From Nevskia sp. (GTDB taxonomy: Bacteria > Pseudomonadota > Gammaproteobacteria > Nevskiales > Nevskiaceae), in NCBI GenBank assembly GCA_016779605.1, contig JADHNH010000008.1, positions 1 to 57,079 of the forward strand: a stretch of DNA of 57,079 nucleotides, read 5' to 3'. The notes under the pieces are model-generated. The model was given only the letters and a program-made list of their open reading frames with translations, did not search any database and was not told the DNA's origin. This document shows, piece after piece, positions 18,823 to 31,596 of this stretch. The translations under genes and the position numbers were made by a program. Numbering within the stretch: position 1 is the stretch's first letter; every line of letters starts with the position of its first letter.

Positions 18823-19979
18823 GCCGCCTTCGACGCCAGGATCTGCGCCAGCGCGGCCAGGAAGCGGTCGTTTTCCGCCACCGTGCCGATGCTCACGCGC
18901 AGGAACTCCGGCATGGCGTAGGAACCCATCGGCCGCACGATGATGCCACGCTCCAGCAGCGCCTGGTGGATCGGCGCCGCGTTGCGGCCGAAGCCGACGG
19001 TGACGAAATTGGCCTGCGAGGGCAGCACGCGCAGGCCCAGCGCCTGCAGCGCGGCGGTCACCCGCGGCCGCTCGCGGTTGTTCAGCGCTACCGCCGCGGC
19101 GATGTGCTGCGGATCGTCCAGCGAGACCTCGGCGGCGAGCAGCGCCAGGGTGCCGTTGTTGAACGGCTGGCGCACCCGGTGCAGCAGGTCGGTCAGGCGC
19201 GGGTGCGCCACGCCGTAGCCCACCCGCATCGAGGCGATGCCGTGCGCCTTGGAGAAGGTGCGCGTGATCATCAGGTTGGGGTGGCGGCGCATCAGCGCGG
19301 CGCTGGGGATGCGCAGGGCCGGGTCCTGGTAGTCGTGGTAGGCCTCGTCCAGCACCACCACCGTATGCGGCGGCACTTGTTCCAGGAAGCGCTCGAACGC
19401 GGCAGCCTCCACCCAGGTGCCGGTCGGATTGTTGGGGCTGGCGATGAAGATCACCGCCACGTCGCCGCGCAGCAGGCGCAGGAAGCCGTCGAGGTCGTCG
19501 CCGTAGGCCATCGCATGCTCCGGCGGCAGCGCCGGCACCACGATGGCCGGCGCGTTCTGCGCCAGCGTGACGAGCGGATAGACGGCGAAGGCGTACTGCG
19601 AGTACATGGCCGCGTGCTGCGGCCCCAGGAACACGCGGGCGATCAGGTCCAGCAGCGTGTTGGAACCGTTGCACAGGGTGATGTGGTCCGGCGTCACGCC
19701 GTGCTGCGCGGCGAGCTTGGCCTTCAGGCGGAAGCCGCCGTCGTCCGGGTACAGCGCCAGGTTGCCCTGCGCCGCCGCCGCCAGCGCGGCCTTGACCTTG
19801 GGGCTGGGCCCCATCGGGTTTTCGTTGGAGGCCAGCTTGATGGCGTCGGCCACGCCCAGGCGCCGCTGCAGCTCCTCCACCGGCATGCCCGGCTCGTAAG
19901 GATGCAGCTCCAGCACGCCGGGCGCCACAAACTCCAGGAACGCCGGCTTGTCCTCGCTCTTGTTCATCACCTTATCCAC
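18819..19979 (-). CDS. hisC: Histidinol-phosphate / aromatic aminotransferase
   Basis: A 386-residue class I/II PLP aminotransferase of the HisC family. LASNENPMGPSP at the N-terminus and the PLP lysine in TRTFSKAHGIASMRVGYG are diagnostic. Position between pheA and tyrA suggests that it works on aromatic keto acids (phenylpyruvate, hydroxyphenylpyruvate or prephenate), a known HisC-like activity, rather than histidine synthesis; this is inference. The GTG at 19979 directly follows the pheA stop; ATG four codons later is an alternative. Confidence 0.88.
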   Translation of the reverse strand: MDKVMNKSEDKPAFLEFVAPGVLELHPYEPGMPVEELQRRLGVADAIKLASNENPMGPSPKVKAALAAAAQGNLALYPDDGGFRLKAKLAAQHGVTPDHITLCNGSNTLLDLIARVFLGPQHAAMYSQYAFAVYPLVTLAQNAPAIVVPALPPEHAMAYGDDLDGFLRLLRGDVAVIFIASPNNPTGTWVEAAAFERFLEQVPPHTVVVLDEAYHDYQDPALRIPSAALMRRHPNLMITRTFSKAHGIASMRVGYGVAHPRLTDLLHRVRQPFNNGTLALLAAEVSLDDPQHIAAAVALNNRERPRVTAALQALGLRVLPSQANFVTVGFGRNAAPIHQALLERGIIVRPMGSYAMPEFLRVSIGTVAENDRFLAALAQILASKAA

Positions 19980-21074
<1,095 letters not shown>

Positions 21075-21082
21075 TGGCTGTA

Positions 21083-21220
21083 CGGGAATCGGGAATGGGG
21101 AATCGGGAGTCGTGGAAACGGGGATCGCCAAGGGCGCCGGACCCCGCAGCGCAGCGCACCGCACCTCGTGCAGCCGCCGTTTCGCTGTTCCGATTCCCGA
21201 TTCTCCATTGCCGATTCCCG
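21083..21220. repeat. GGGAATC heptamer inverted array
   Basis: Three CGGGAATC/GGGGAATC units (21083-21107) face three CGATTCCC-type units (21190-21220), capable of a long imperfect hairpin. Fills most of the serA-pheA gap. Same unit as at 5646-5692. Confidence 0.8.
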
Positions 21221-21225
21221 GCCTC

Positions 21226-22398
21226 TCACGGCACGATGATGCGGGTGGCCAGCACGCCCTTGATCGACGCGATCTCCGCGGCCAGCGCCTGCGGAATCGG
21301 CTGGTCGCAGTCGACCAGGGTATAGGCCAGCTCGCCGCGCGACTTGTTGAGCAGGTCGGCGATGTTGATATGGTGCTTGGCCAGCGCCGTGGTGATCTGC
21401 CCGACCATGTTCGGCACGTTGGCGTTGACGATCGACAGGCGCTGCTTGCCGGCCAGCAGCGGCATCACCGCCTCGGGGAAATTCACCGAGTTGCGCACGT
21501 TGCCGGTCTCCAGGAATTCGCGCAGCTGGTCCGCCACCATGATCGCGCAGTTGTCCTCCGCCTCGCCGGTGGAAGCGCCCAGGTGCGGCGTGGCGATGAC
21601 CTGCCGGTGGCCCTGCAGTTTCTGGCTGGGGAAGTCGCAGGCATAGGCGTAGAGGGTGCCGCTGGCCAGCGCGCCCAGCACCGCGTCCTCGTCGACGATC
21701 TCGGCGCGGGCGAAATTCAGCAGCACGCCGGGCTTCTTCAGCAGGCGCAGCCGCTCGGCGTTGATCAGCGCGCGGGTGGCCTCGAGCAGCGGCACGTGCA
21801 CCGACACGAACTGCGAGCGCGACAGCAGGTCGTCCACCGACAGCGCCTGGCGCACGCCGGAGTTGAGCTGCCAGGCGTTCTGCACGGTCATCGCCGGGTC
21901 GTAGCCGTAGACCTGCATGCCCAGCTCCAGCGCGGCATTGGCCACCTTCACGCCGATCGCGCCCAGGCCGATCACGCCCAGGCTGCGCCCGGGCAGTTCC
22001 ATGCCGACGTAGTGTTTCTTGCCCTCCTCCACCAGCTTGTGCAGCTCGGCGTCGCTGCCCTGCAGGCCGCGCGCGAACTCCAGCGCCGGCACGATGTTGC
22101 GCGCCGCCAGCAGCATGCCGGCCAGCACCAGTTCCTTCACCGCGTTGGCGTTGGCGCCGGGCGCGTTGAACACCGGCACGCCGCGCGCGGACATGGCGGC
22201 GACCGGGATGTTGTTGGTGCCGGCGCCGGCGCGCGCAATCGCCTTCACCGTCTCCGGGATCTGCACCTTGTGCAGGTCCGCCGAGCGCACCAGCAGCGCG
22301 TCCGGGCTCTTCAGGTCGGAGGCGACCTCGTAGCGGTCGCGCGGCAGGCGCTCGAGCCCGAGCACGGAGATGTTGTTGTAGGTCTGGATCTTGAACAT
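21226..22398 (-). CDS. serA: D-3-phosphoglycerate dehydrogenase
   Basis: A 390-residue 2-hydroxyacid dehydrogenase starting serine synthesis from 3-phosphoglycerate. NAD motif VIGLGAIGVKVANAALELGM; RAGAGTNNIPV, and the catalytic region ATPHLGASTGEAEDN. A C-terminal ACT domain ends ASIKGVLATRIIVP. Close to serC, so the serine branch is grouped, separated only by a repeat-filled gap. Confidence 0.92.
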   Translation of the reverse strand: MFKIQTYNNISVLGLERLPRDRYEVASDLKSPDALLVRSADLHKVQIPETVKAIARAGAGTNNIPVAAMSARGVPVFNAPGANANAVKELVLAGMLLAARNIVPALEFARGLQGSDAELHKLVEEGKKHYVGMELPGRSLGVIGLGAIGVKVANAALELGMQVYGYDPAMTVQNAWQLNSGVRQALSVDDLLSRSQFVSVHVPLLEATRALINAERLRLLKKPGVLLNFARAEIVDEDAVLGALASGTLYAYACDFPSQKLQGHRQVIATPHLGASTGEAEDNCAIMVADQLREFLETGNVRNSVNFPEAVMPLLAGKQRLSIVNANVPNMVGQITTALAKHHINIADLLNKSRGELAYTLVDCDQPIPQALAAEIASIKGVLATRIIVP

Positions 22399-22441
22399 TG
22401 AACGATTCGCCTAAATGCGGTCAGCCCGTCAAAAGAAAACC

Positions 22442-22535
22442 GGTCCGCCAATAAACGCCAATAAACGCAAATAAAGCCATCAAACGCTGCTTCTATTGGC
22501 GTTCATTGGCGTTCATTGGCGTTCATTTGCGGACC
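22442..22535. repeat. GGTCCGC-bounded inverted repeat, copy 2
   Basis: Left arm starts GGTCCGCCAATAAACGCC (22442); right arm is three units of ATTGGCGTTC followed by ATTTGCGGACC (22495-22535). Same family and boundaries as the tyrA-aroA copy. Occupies the serA-serC gap of 160 bp. Confidence 0.85.
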
Positions 22536-22558
22536 ATTCCTACCGAGGCACCCAGCCG

Positions 22559-23641
22559 CTAGCCGCGGCTGCGCGCGAACTCTTTCATGTAGTCGACCAG
22601 GGCCGCCACGCCGGCCTCCGGCATTGCGTTGTACAGGCTGGCGCGCATGCCGCCGACCGAGCGGTGGCCTTTCAGGCCGGGCAGCCCGGCCGCCGCCGCG
22701 CCCTTGAGGAAGTCGGCGTCGAGCTTGTCGTCGGCCAGGGTGAACACCACGTTCATCCAGGAGCGGTCCGGCTTGGCCACCGGGTTGCGGTAGAACGACT
22801 GGCTGTCGATGTAATCGTAGATCAGCATGGCCTTGCGGCGGTTGCGCTCGCCGATCGCGGCCAAGCCGCCTTCCGCCTTGATCCACTGGAACACCAGGCC
22901 GCAGATGTACCAGGCATAGCAGGACGGCGTGTTCAGCATCGACTCGTTGTCGGCCACCTGCTTGTAGTCGAAGATCGACGGCGTGGCCGGCAGCGCCTGG
23001 CCCAGCAGGTCCTCGCGCACGATGACGATGGTGATGCCGGCCGGCCCGGCGTTTTTCTGCGCGCCGGCGTAGATCAGCCCGAAGCGCGAGACGTCCAGCG
23101 GCCGCGACAGGAACGTGGAGGAGAAATCCGCCACCAGGGGCACGCCGCCGACCTCCGGCACCCAGCCGAACTCCACGCCTTCGATGGTCTCGTTGGGCGT
23201 GTAGTGGACGTAGGCCGCCTGCGGATCGAGCTTCCATGCGGCGCGCTCGGGAATATGGGTGAACTTGCCGTCGGCCGGCTTGGCCGCCACGCTGGCCTTG
23301 CCGTAGCGGGCCATCTCCTTGGACGCCTTCACGCCCCACGAGCCGGTGACGACGTAGTCGGCGCCGCTCTTGCCGCGCAGCAGGTTCATCGGCACCGCCG
23401 CGAACTGCGCGGTGGCGCCGCCCTGCATGAACAGCACCTTGTAATTGGCCGGGATCGACAGGATCTCGCGCAGGTCGCGCTCGGCGGCGGCGGCAATCGA
23501 CATGAAGTCCTTGTCGCGATGGCTCATCTCCATCACCGACATGCCGCTGCCGTGCCAGTCGAGCAGCTCGGCCTGGGCCTGCTGCAGCACGGGGAGCGGG
23601 AGGATCGCCGGGCCGGCGCTGAAATTGAATTTGCGGGTCAT
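22559..23641 (-). CDS. serC: Phosphoserine aminotransferase
   Basis: A 360-residue PLP enzyme converting 3-phosphohydroxypyruvate to phosphoserine, also used in pyridoxal synthesis. Begins MTRKFNFSAGPAILPLPVL; PLP lysine in AGAQKNAGPAG. The terminal inverted repeat of a 267-bp element ends one base before the ATG, so its leader and ribosome-binding region are supplied by that element; only a weak GGAT is seen. Confidence 0.96.
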   Translation of the reverse strand: MTRKFNFSAGPAILPLPVLQQAQAELLDWHGSGMSVMEMSHRDKDFMSIAAAAERDLREILSIPANYKVLFMQGGATAQFAAVPMNLLRGKSGADYVVTGSWGVKASKEMARYGKASVAAKPADGKFTHIPERAAWKLDPQAAYVHYTPNETIEGVEFGWVPEVGGVPLVADFSSTFLSRPLDVSRFGLIYAGAQKNAGPAGITIVIVREDLLGQALPATPSIFDYKQVADNESMLNTPSCYAWYICGLVFQWIKAEGGLAAIGERNRRKAMLIYDYIDSQSFYRNPVAKPDRSWMNVVFTLADDKLDADFLKGAAAAGLPGLKGHRSVGGMRASLYNAMPEAGVAALVDYMKEFARSRG

Positions 23642-23642
23642 A

Positions 23643-23909
23643 AGAGCTTATCCATGAATAAATCACGCCTGCGTTGCCGCCCAAAATTGTGCCCGGCAAG
23701 GCGCGAGGAGCGTAGTTTGATTATTCCAAATGAGCGACGAGCAACGCAGCCGGGCGCGATTTTGGGCGCAACCCGAAGGGACGGGGCCATTTTTGCCCAT
23801 CGCCGCGTCGATCGGCACTCGCATGGATTCACCATGCCACGTGCCTCTCTCCTTGCGCTGGGCAAAAATGACCGCCGTCGCAGGCGTGATTTATTCATGG
23901 ATAAGCTCT
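23643..23909. mobile_element. Candidate MITE with 30-31 bp perfect terminal inverted repeats
   Basis: AGAGCTTATCCATGAATAAA and the next 11 bp (23643-23673) are repeated in perfect inverse at 23879-23909. Internally a second near-perfect inversion pairs the region at about 23673-23697 (starting GTTGCCGCCCAAAATTG) with 23749-23772 (GCCGGGCGCGATTTTGGGCG). Total 267 bp, no credible protein. I see no clear target-site duplication. It fills most of the 327-bp serC-gyrA gap. Confidence 0.7.
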
Positions 23910-23968
23910 AGTTCGTCCTGAACAGGACCGCGCCATCCATGGCGCGGACTGTTCGAAAAAGCTCATCA

Positions 23969-26623
<2,655 letters not shown>

Positions 26624-26712
26624 GCGCGATGGAAGCCCGCAGCAGGCCCGCTGCAGGCCCAACCCGGGGGTCGGCCGGCAGCGGTGCGCGGTATGGCTCG
26701 GCTAAAAGCGGA

Positions 26713-26718
26713 ATTTTA
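26713..26718 (-). promoter_or_regulatory. Predicted -10 box of gyrA
   Basis: Minus strand TGTGTTAAAATTCC contains TAAAAT, 90 bp before the gyrA ATG. A GC-rich hairpin (CGGCGGCC / GGCCGCCG, about 26730-26758) lies just upstream and could also end transcription of the five-heme cytochrome gene, though it has no T-run. Confidence 0.4.
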
Positions 26719-26794
26719 ACACAGCGGGCGCCGGCGGCCGCCCCAAAATGGGCCGCCGGGCGGTGCGCCGGGCGCGGCGCCGGCCGATCCGGGG

Positions 26795-28156
26795 CTAATC
26801 CGCGGCCGGCTTCGGCGGCAGCTGCGCCAGCCCGAGCGCCAGCGCCACGTTCTCCACCGATACGCGGTAGGACTCGGGCTGGAAGCGGTCGCGGTCGTGC
26901 ACTTCGGCGTAGAGCCGGTCAACCGCCATGCGCAGGGCCGCAGAGACCTGCTGGGTGCCCCGCTGCGACAGCGCCGTGGTCAGCACCGACACCGCCATGG
27001 CGGTGTGCTCGGCGTCGCTGAAGTCGCCGGCGTGGTCGCCGCGCGCGTCGGAGACGACGCCCCGCAGCAGGTCGCGCAGCTGCCGGTCGGACAGCTCGGC
27101 CTGGCGTGCCCGCGCGGCCACACGGTCGTCGAGCAGCGCCAGCATGGCCTGCGCCTGCTGCCGGATCGCCGCCGGGTCGTGCAAGGTGGAGGCGTGCAGC
27201 GTGCTCCAGCCGGCGCGCCATTGAGCGCCGAGCGCCGGGTCGGCCACGTCCAGCCAGCGCATCAGCATGACCAGGTGGGCATCGGCCAGCGGAACCGCGC
27301 CGGGCGGTAGTCCGCCGCTGCGCTGCGGCCGCCCGCGGCCGGCCTTCAGCGAATGGTGGCAGGCGTTGCAGTCGAATAACGCCAGTTCCGGGAACACGCC
27401 GCCGGCCAGCCGTGGGCCGGCCAAGTTGCGCAGGATCACCCGGCTGCCCTCGACCTGCCCGGCCACCCAGTCGTGCGCCGGGTCCTGGCTGCCCTTGCGC
27501 GCGACGTAGGCGGCGTCCACGTGCCAGTGCGGCGGTTCCAGGGTGGTGAACGTGTCGAGCTCGAACAGCAGCGGCGGGTGGCCGGCGGCCATGATCGCGT
27601 GGCTCATCGCATGCGCGTCATCGCCGACATGGCAGGCAGCGCACAGCCGCCCGCGCGCCATTGGGTCCCAGGTCGGGTAGAGCCCGGCGGCCACCCGCTC
27701 CGGGTTGCTCTTGTAGCCGGCCACGTGCGGGCCGATCCAGTGCTCCGAAGCACCGTGGCAGGCCTCGCAGCCGATGCCGTCGCTGACCTGGTAGCGCTCG
27801 CCGCGTTGCGGCGCGGGCGTGTTCTCGGCGTGGCAGACCAGGCATTCCTGCGCGTCGCGGGCGCGGCCCAGGCCCAGGCGGCGGGTGATCGCGTCGGAAC
27901 GGGGCGTCAGCAAGGTGGCGTAGGCGCGGGTGTGGAAGTCCTTGCGCTGCCAGATGAAATATTCGTCCTGCCGGATCGGCGAATCCGCGAAGGGGCGCAC
28001 CGCGCCGTGGCAGGTGCTGCCGGCGCAGGAAGCCACCCCCAGGTGCTTGTCCGCCGCCGGTGCCGGTTCCGCAGCGATCGCGGCGGCGCACCACGCAAAC
28101 GTGATGCACAGCACAGCCCCGGCCCATCCGCCCACTCCGAAATCTGGCTTGGTCAT
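26795..28156 (-). CDS. Periplasmic multiheme cytochrome c (five haem motifs)
   Basis: A 453-residue exported protein, signal peptide to about residue 29. Haem-binding motifs: CAGSTCH (C44-H50), CLVCH (105-109), CEACH (130-134), CAACH (172-176) and CNACH (263-267). The first is CX4CH rather than CXXCH. Many additional histidines could serve as distal ligands. The arrangement resembles cytochrome c554-family tetraheme proteins with a helical C-terminal extension. It diverges from the redox operon at 28222 with only 65 bp between, so the two probably share control. Role in electron transfer is secure as a class; the partner is inferred. Confidence 0.85.
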   Translation of the reverse strand: MTKPDFGVGGWAGAVLCITFAWCAAAIAAEPAPAADKHLGVASCAGSTCHGAVRPFADSPIRQDEYFIWQRKDFHTRAYATLLTPRSDAITRRLGLGRARDAQECLVCHAENTPAPQRGERYQVSDGIGCEACHGASEHWIGPHVAGYKSNPERVAAGLYPTWDPMARGRLCAACHVGDDAHAMSHAIMAAGHPPLLFELDTFTTLEPPHWHVDAAYVARKGSQDPAHDWVAGQVEGSRVILRNLAGPRLAGGVFPELALFDCNACHHSLKAGRGRPQRSGGLPPGAVPLADAHLVMLMRWLDVADPALGAQWRAGWSTLHASTLHDPAAIRQQAQAMLALLDDRVAARARQAELSDRQLRDLLRGVVSDARGDHAGDFSDAEHTAMAVSVLTTALSQRGTQQVSAALRMAVDRLYAEVHDRDRFQPESYRVSVENVALALGLAQLPPKPAAD

Positions 28157-28221
28157 TGCTACCCCCGTAGCGGTCAGAATAGTATGTAAAGGGGCGGTGC
28201 GGTCAACAGGCGCCGGGGGGC

Positions 28222-30624
28222 ATGGAAGAAAAATACAGAATCGCCGTGATCGGATCGGGCCCTGCGGGTTTGTCCGCGGCTGCGCGCGCAGCCCAGCGCG
28301 GCCTGTCGCACGTGCTGCTGGAAGCCGAGCCGCATCTGTCCAACACGATCTTCCGCTATCAGAAGGGCAAGTTCGTGATGGCCGAGCCGGGCATCCTGCC
28401 GCTGCGCAGCCCGGTCAGCTTCGCCGCCGGCAAGCGCGAGCAGATCCTGGACATCTGGAACCGCGAAAGCATCGCGCTCAAGGTCAACCTGCGCGCGCGC
28501 TCCGAAGTCGCCGCGGTCAGCGGCGAACGCGGCGGCTTTTCGATCAAGCTGGCCGACCAGTCGGTGGTGCAGGCCGAGTTCGTCGTGCTGGCCATCGGCC
28601 TGCAGGGCAACATCCGCAAGCTCGGCTGCCCGGGCGAAGACTGCGAGGTGGCGCAGTACCAGCTCGACGACCCGGACGAATACAACGGCGAGGCCATCGT
28701 CGTCGTCGGCGCCGGCGACGCCGCGATCGAAAACGCGCTGGCGCTGGCCGACCGCAACCGCGTCACCATCGTCAACCGCCGCGACGAGTTCGACCGCGCC
28801 AAGGCCGCCAACAACGCCGCCATCCTCAAGGCGATCGAGGACGGCCGCATCCAGTGTTTCTACAACAGCGGCCCGCGCCGCGTCGAGCACCTGCCGGGCA
28901 AGCGCCCGCGCGGCCTGCTGGTGCTCAACACCGAGCGCGGCGAAGTGCAGGTGGCCTGCGACCGCGTCATCGCGCGCCTCGGCGCCACGCCGCCGCGCAA
29001 GTTCGTCGAGTCCTGCGGGGTGAAGTTCCCGAGCGCCGATCCGACCAGCCTGCCGGCGGTGTCGGCCACCTACGAATCCAACGTGCCGGGCCTGCACATC
29101 ATCGGCGCGCTGGCCGGCTTCCCCCTGATCAAGCAGGCGATGAATCAGGGCTATGAAGTCGTCGAATATATCCAGGGCGACAAGGTCGAGCCGGCCGACG
29201 AGCCGCTGCTGCGCCAGAAGTTCGCCGCGATGGCCGGCTTCACCAGCGTCGATTCCGCGCTGGCCCTGATCCAGCAGCGCGTGCCGGTGCTGGCGCCGCT
29301 GACGCGCCTGCAGCTGCGCGAGTTCCTGCTCGACTCGGACCTGCGCACGCCCGCCTTCGGCGAGGTGATCTTCCGCCGCAACGACTACACCGACAGCTTC
29401 TATTCGATCGTCGGCGGCGAGGTGGCGATCGAGCTGGATCCGGAAAAGCCGTCCAATGCCATCACCTTGGGCGCCGGCGAATTCTTCGGCGAGATGAGCC
29501 TGATCTCGGGCCGGCGCCGCTCGGGCACGGTGCGCGCCGGGCACCGCTGCATCCTGATCGAGACGCCGCGGCGCTCGATGAACAAGCTGATCCACTCGGT
29601 GGCCGCGGTCAAGCGCGTGGTCGACGAGGCGTTCCTGCGCCGCGCCATCCAGGCGAGCGTGGCGCCGGAGCATCCGCCGCAGGCGGTGGAGCCGCTGATC
29701 GGCAGCGCCACGGTGCAGACCTTCAAGCCCGGCGAAGCGCTGTTCCGCGAAGGCGACCCGGGCGACAGCCTGCACCTGATCCGCAAGGGCTCGGTGACGG
29801 TCTCGCGCCAGATCGACGATCGCGAAATCGTGCTGGCCTACGTGCCGGCCGGCCAGTACGTCGGCGAAATGGCCCTGATCAGCAACCTGCCGCGCTCGGC
29901 CACCGTCACCGCCGCGGTGGCGGTGGAGACCATCCGCATCGACGGCACCGCGTTCAAGAAGGTGCTGGAAACCGAGCCGCACGTGCGCGCCCGGTTCGAG
30001 GCGAACTACCGCGATCGCCTGGCGCGCAACGTCGCCGCCCTGCAGGAGCCTTCGCACGGCAGCCTGATCCGCTTCCTGATGTCGCAGGGCGTCGGCGAAG
30101 CCACCGACGTGCTGCTGATCGACGAGTCGCTGTGCGTGCGCTGCGACCATTGCGAGAAAGCCTGCGCCGACACCCACGGCGGCCTGTCGCGGCTGGACCG
30201 CGAGGCCGGCCCGACCTTCCAGAACCTGCACGTGCCGACCTCCTGCCGCCACTGCGAGCACCCGCACTGCATGAAGGACTGCCCGCCGGACGCGATCAAG
30301 CGCGCGCCCAACGGCGAGGTGTTCATCAGCGACGCCTGCATCGGCTGCGGCAACTGCCAGCGCAACTGCCCCTACGGCGTGATCCAGATGGGCGTGCAGG
30401 AAGACAAGCGGCCCAGCCTGTGGCGCTGGCTGCTGTTCGGCGGACGCGAGCCGGGCGCGCCGGACGAAGCCCACCACCACCACGGCGACACGCCCAAGAA
30501 GGCGGCCAAGTGCGACATGTGCAAGGACCAGGCGGGCGGGCCCGCCTGCGTGCGCGCCTGCCCGACCGGCGCCGCCCTGCGCGCCAGCCCGGAAGATTTC
30601 CTGCGCGTGGCGCGCGGAGAGTGA
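28222..30624 (+). CDS. FAD/NAD(P) oxidoreductase with two cNMP-binding domains and 4x[4Fe-4S] domain
   Basis: An 800-residue cytoplasmic fusion with no signal peptide. Residues 5-35 hold the FAD motif IAVIGSGPAGLSAAARAA; 157-186 a second Rossmann motif IVVVGAGDAAIENALALA. Two cyclic-nucleotide-binding domains follow (about 365-455 and 497-590) with phosphate cassettes FGEMSLISGRRRSGTV and VGEMALISNLPRSATV. The C-terminus has four cysteine clusters: C638/641/644/648, C675/678/683/687, C706/709/712/716, C764/767/776/780, as in HybA/DmsB-type subunits. A likely role is NAD(P)H oxidation feeding electrons through Fe-S clusters to the membrane cytochrome b encoded next, with cNMP as allosteric switch; that is inference. 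Confidence 0.85.
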   Translation: MEEKYRIAVIGSGPAGLSAAARAAQRGLSHVLLEAEPHLSNTIFRYQKGKFVMAEPGILPLRSPVSFAAGKREQILDIWNRESIALKVNLRARSEVAAVSGERGGFSIKLADQSVVQAEFVVLAIGLQGNIRKLGCPGEDCEVAQYQLDDPDEYNGEAIVVVGAGDAAIENALALADRNRVTIVNRRDEFDRAKAANNAAILKAIEDGRIQCFYNSGPRRVEHLPGKRPRGLLVLNTERGEVQVACDRVIARLGATPPRKFVESCGVKFPSADPTSLPAVSATYESNVPGLHIIGALAGFPLIKQAMNQGYEVVEYIQGDKVEPADEPLLRQKFAAMAGFTSVDSALALIQQRVPVLAPLTRLQLREFLLDSDLRTPAFGEVIFRRNDYTDSFYSIVGGEVAIELDPEKPSNAITLGAGEFFGEMSLISGRRRSGTVRAGHRCILIETPRRSMNKLIHSVAAVKRVVDEAFLRRAIQASVAPEHPPQAVEPLIGSATVQTFKPGEALFREGDPGDSLHLIRKGSVTVSRQIDDREIVLAYVPAGQYVGEMALISNLPRSATVTAAVAVETIRIDGTAFKKVLETEPHVRARFEANYRDRLARNVAALQEPSHGSLIRFLMSQGVGEATDVLLIDESLCVRCDHCEKACADTHGGLSRLDREAGPTFQNLHVPTSCRHCEHPHCMKDCPPDAIKRAPNGEVFISDACIGCGNCQRNCPYGVIQMGVQEDKRPSLWRWLLFGGREPGAPDEAHHHHGDTPKKAAKCDMCKDQAGGPACVRACPTGAALRASPEDFLRVARGE

Positions 30625-30626
30625 GC

Positions 30627-31589
30627 ATGGCCCGCACGCAAACCGACCAGTCCCTGCGCATCGCCCACGAAAGCTTCCTCGTGCACGCCGGCTTCCGCTA
30701 CCTGAAGGTGGCGCTGCTGCTGTCGGTGGCGGCGATCGCCGCCTACATCTGGCACGATCCGCCCGGCGGGCCCAACGGCGGCACCTGGCTGGGCTACACG
30801 CTGGGCACCATCGGCGCCCTGCAGATCGCCTGGCTGGCCTGGCTGGGCCGGCGCAAGCGCACCTACCGCTCCTCGATCGGCACGGTGCGCGGCTGGACTT
30901 CCGCCCACGTCTACCTGGGCCTGTCGCTGGCGCTGATCGCCACCCTGCACTGCGCGTTCCACTTCGGCTGGAACATCCACACCCTGGCTTACGCGCTGAC
31001 GCTGGCGGTGATTATCAGCGGCATTTACGGCGTGATCGCCTACGCCCGCTATCCGAGCCTGATCACCGGCAACCGCTCGCAGGCCACCCGCGAAGGCTGG
31101 CTGGCGGACCTGGACGACATCAATGACCGCTCGATCAAGCTCGCCGATACCCTGGGGCCGGACGTGCACCGGGTGATCCTCGCTTCGATCGACCGCATCC
31201 GCATCGGCGGCGGCGTGCGCGAAATCCTGTTCGGCACGCGCGAACCGGAGCGCAAGGCGTTCGAGAAAGTGCAGGCCCAGCTCGGCGAGACCACGCAGTT
31301 CATGGCCACCCAGGTCCGCCCGCGCGCCGAACCGTCGGTTTCGCCCGACCAGATGCAGTCCACGGTCTCGTTCATGGCCGGGCGCCTGGCCGGCGGCGTC
31401 GATGCCGGCGAGCAGGCGCAGAAGCTGCTCGACCTGCTGGCGCGCCGCCGCGACCTGACCACCCGCATCAACCGCGACATCCGCCTGCAGGCGCTGATGC
31501 AGGTCTGGCTGTACGTGCACGTGCCGCTGACGTTCGCGCTGCTGGCGGCGCTGGTGGCCCACATCGTTTCCGTGTTCATCTACTGGTAG
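30627..31589 (+). CDS. Diheme-type membrane cytochrome b subunit
   Basis: A 320-residue integral membrane protein with about five helices (residues 23-42, 52-73, 90-112, 117-141, 291-319). Helix 3 carries H94 and H108, helix 5 carries H298 and H312; each pair is 14 apart, the spacing for two stacked b haems spanning a membrane. A cytoplasm-sized loop (about 145-290) is charged and helical. Begins 2 bp after the Fe-S fusion gene stop. It fits as the quinone or electron-passing anchor for that protein. No closer named family is recognised. Confidence 0.8.
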   Translation: MARTQTDQSLRIAHESFLVHAGFRYLKVALLLSVAAIAAYIWHDPPGGPNGGTWLGYTLGTIGALQIAWLAWLGRRKRTYRSSIGTVRGWTSAHVYLGLSLALIATLHCAFHFGWNIHTLAYALTLAVIISGIYGVIAYARYPSLITGNRSQATREGWLADLDDINDRSIKLADTLGPDVHRVILASIDRIRIGGGVREILFGTREPERKAFEKVQAQLGETTQFMATQVRPRAEPSVSPDQMQSTVSFMAGRLAGGVDAGEQAQKLLDLLARRRDLTTRINRDIRLQALMQVWLYVHVPLTFALLAALVAHIVSVFIYW

Positions 31590-31596
31590 GCCGCGC

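Noticed and set aside
23638-23921. Small open frames inside the serC-gyrA element
   Set aside because: They read identical ends (LFMDKL) from both strands because of the inverted repeats; arginine-rich and without domains.
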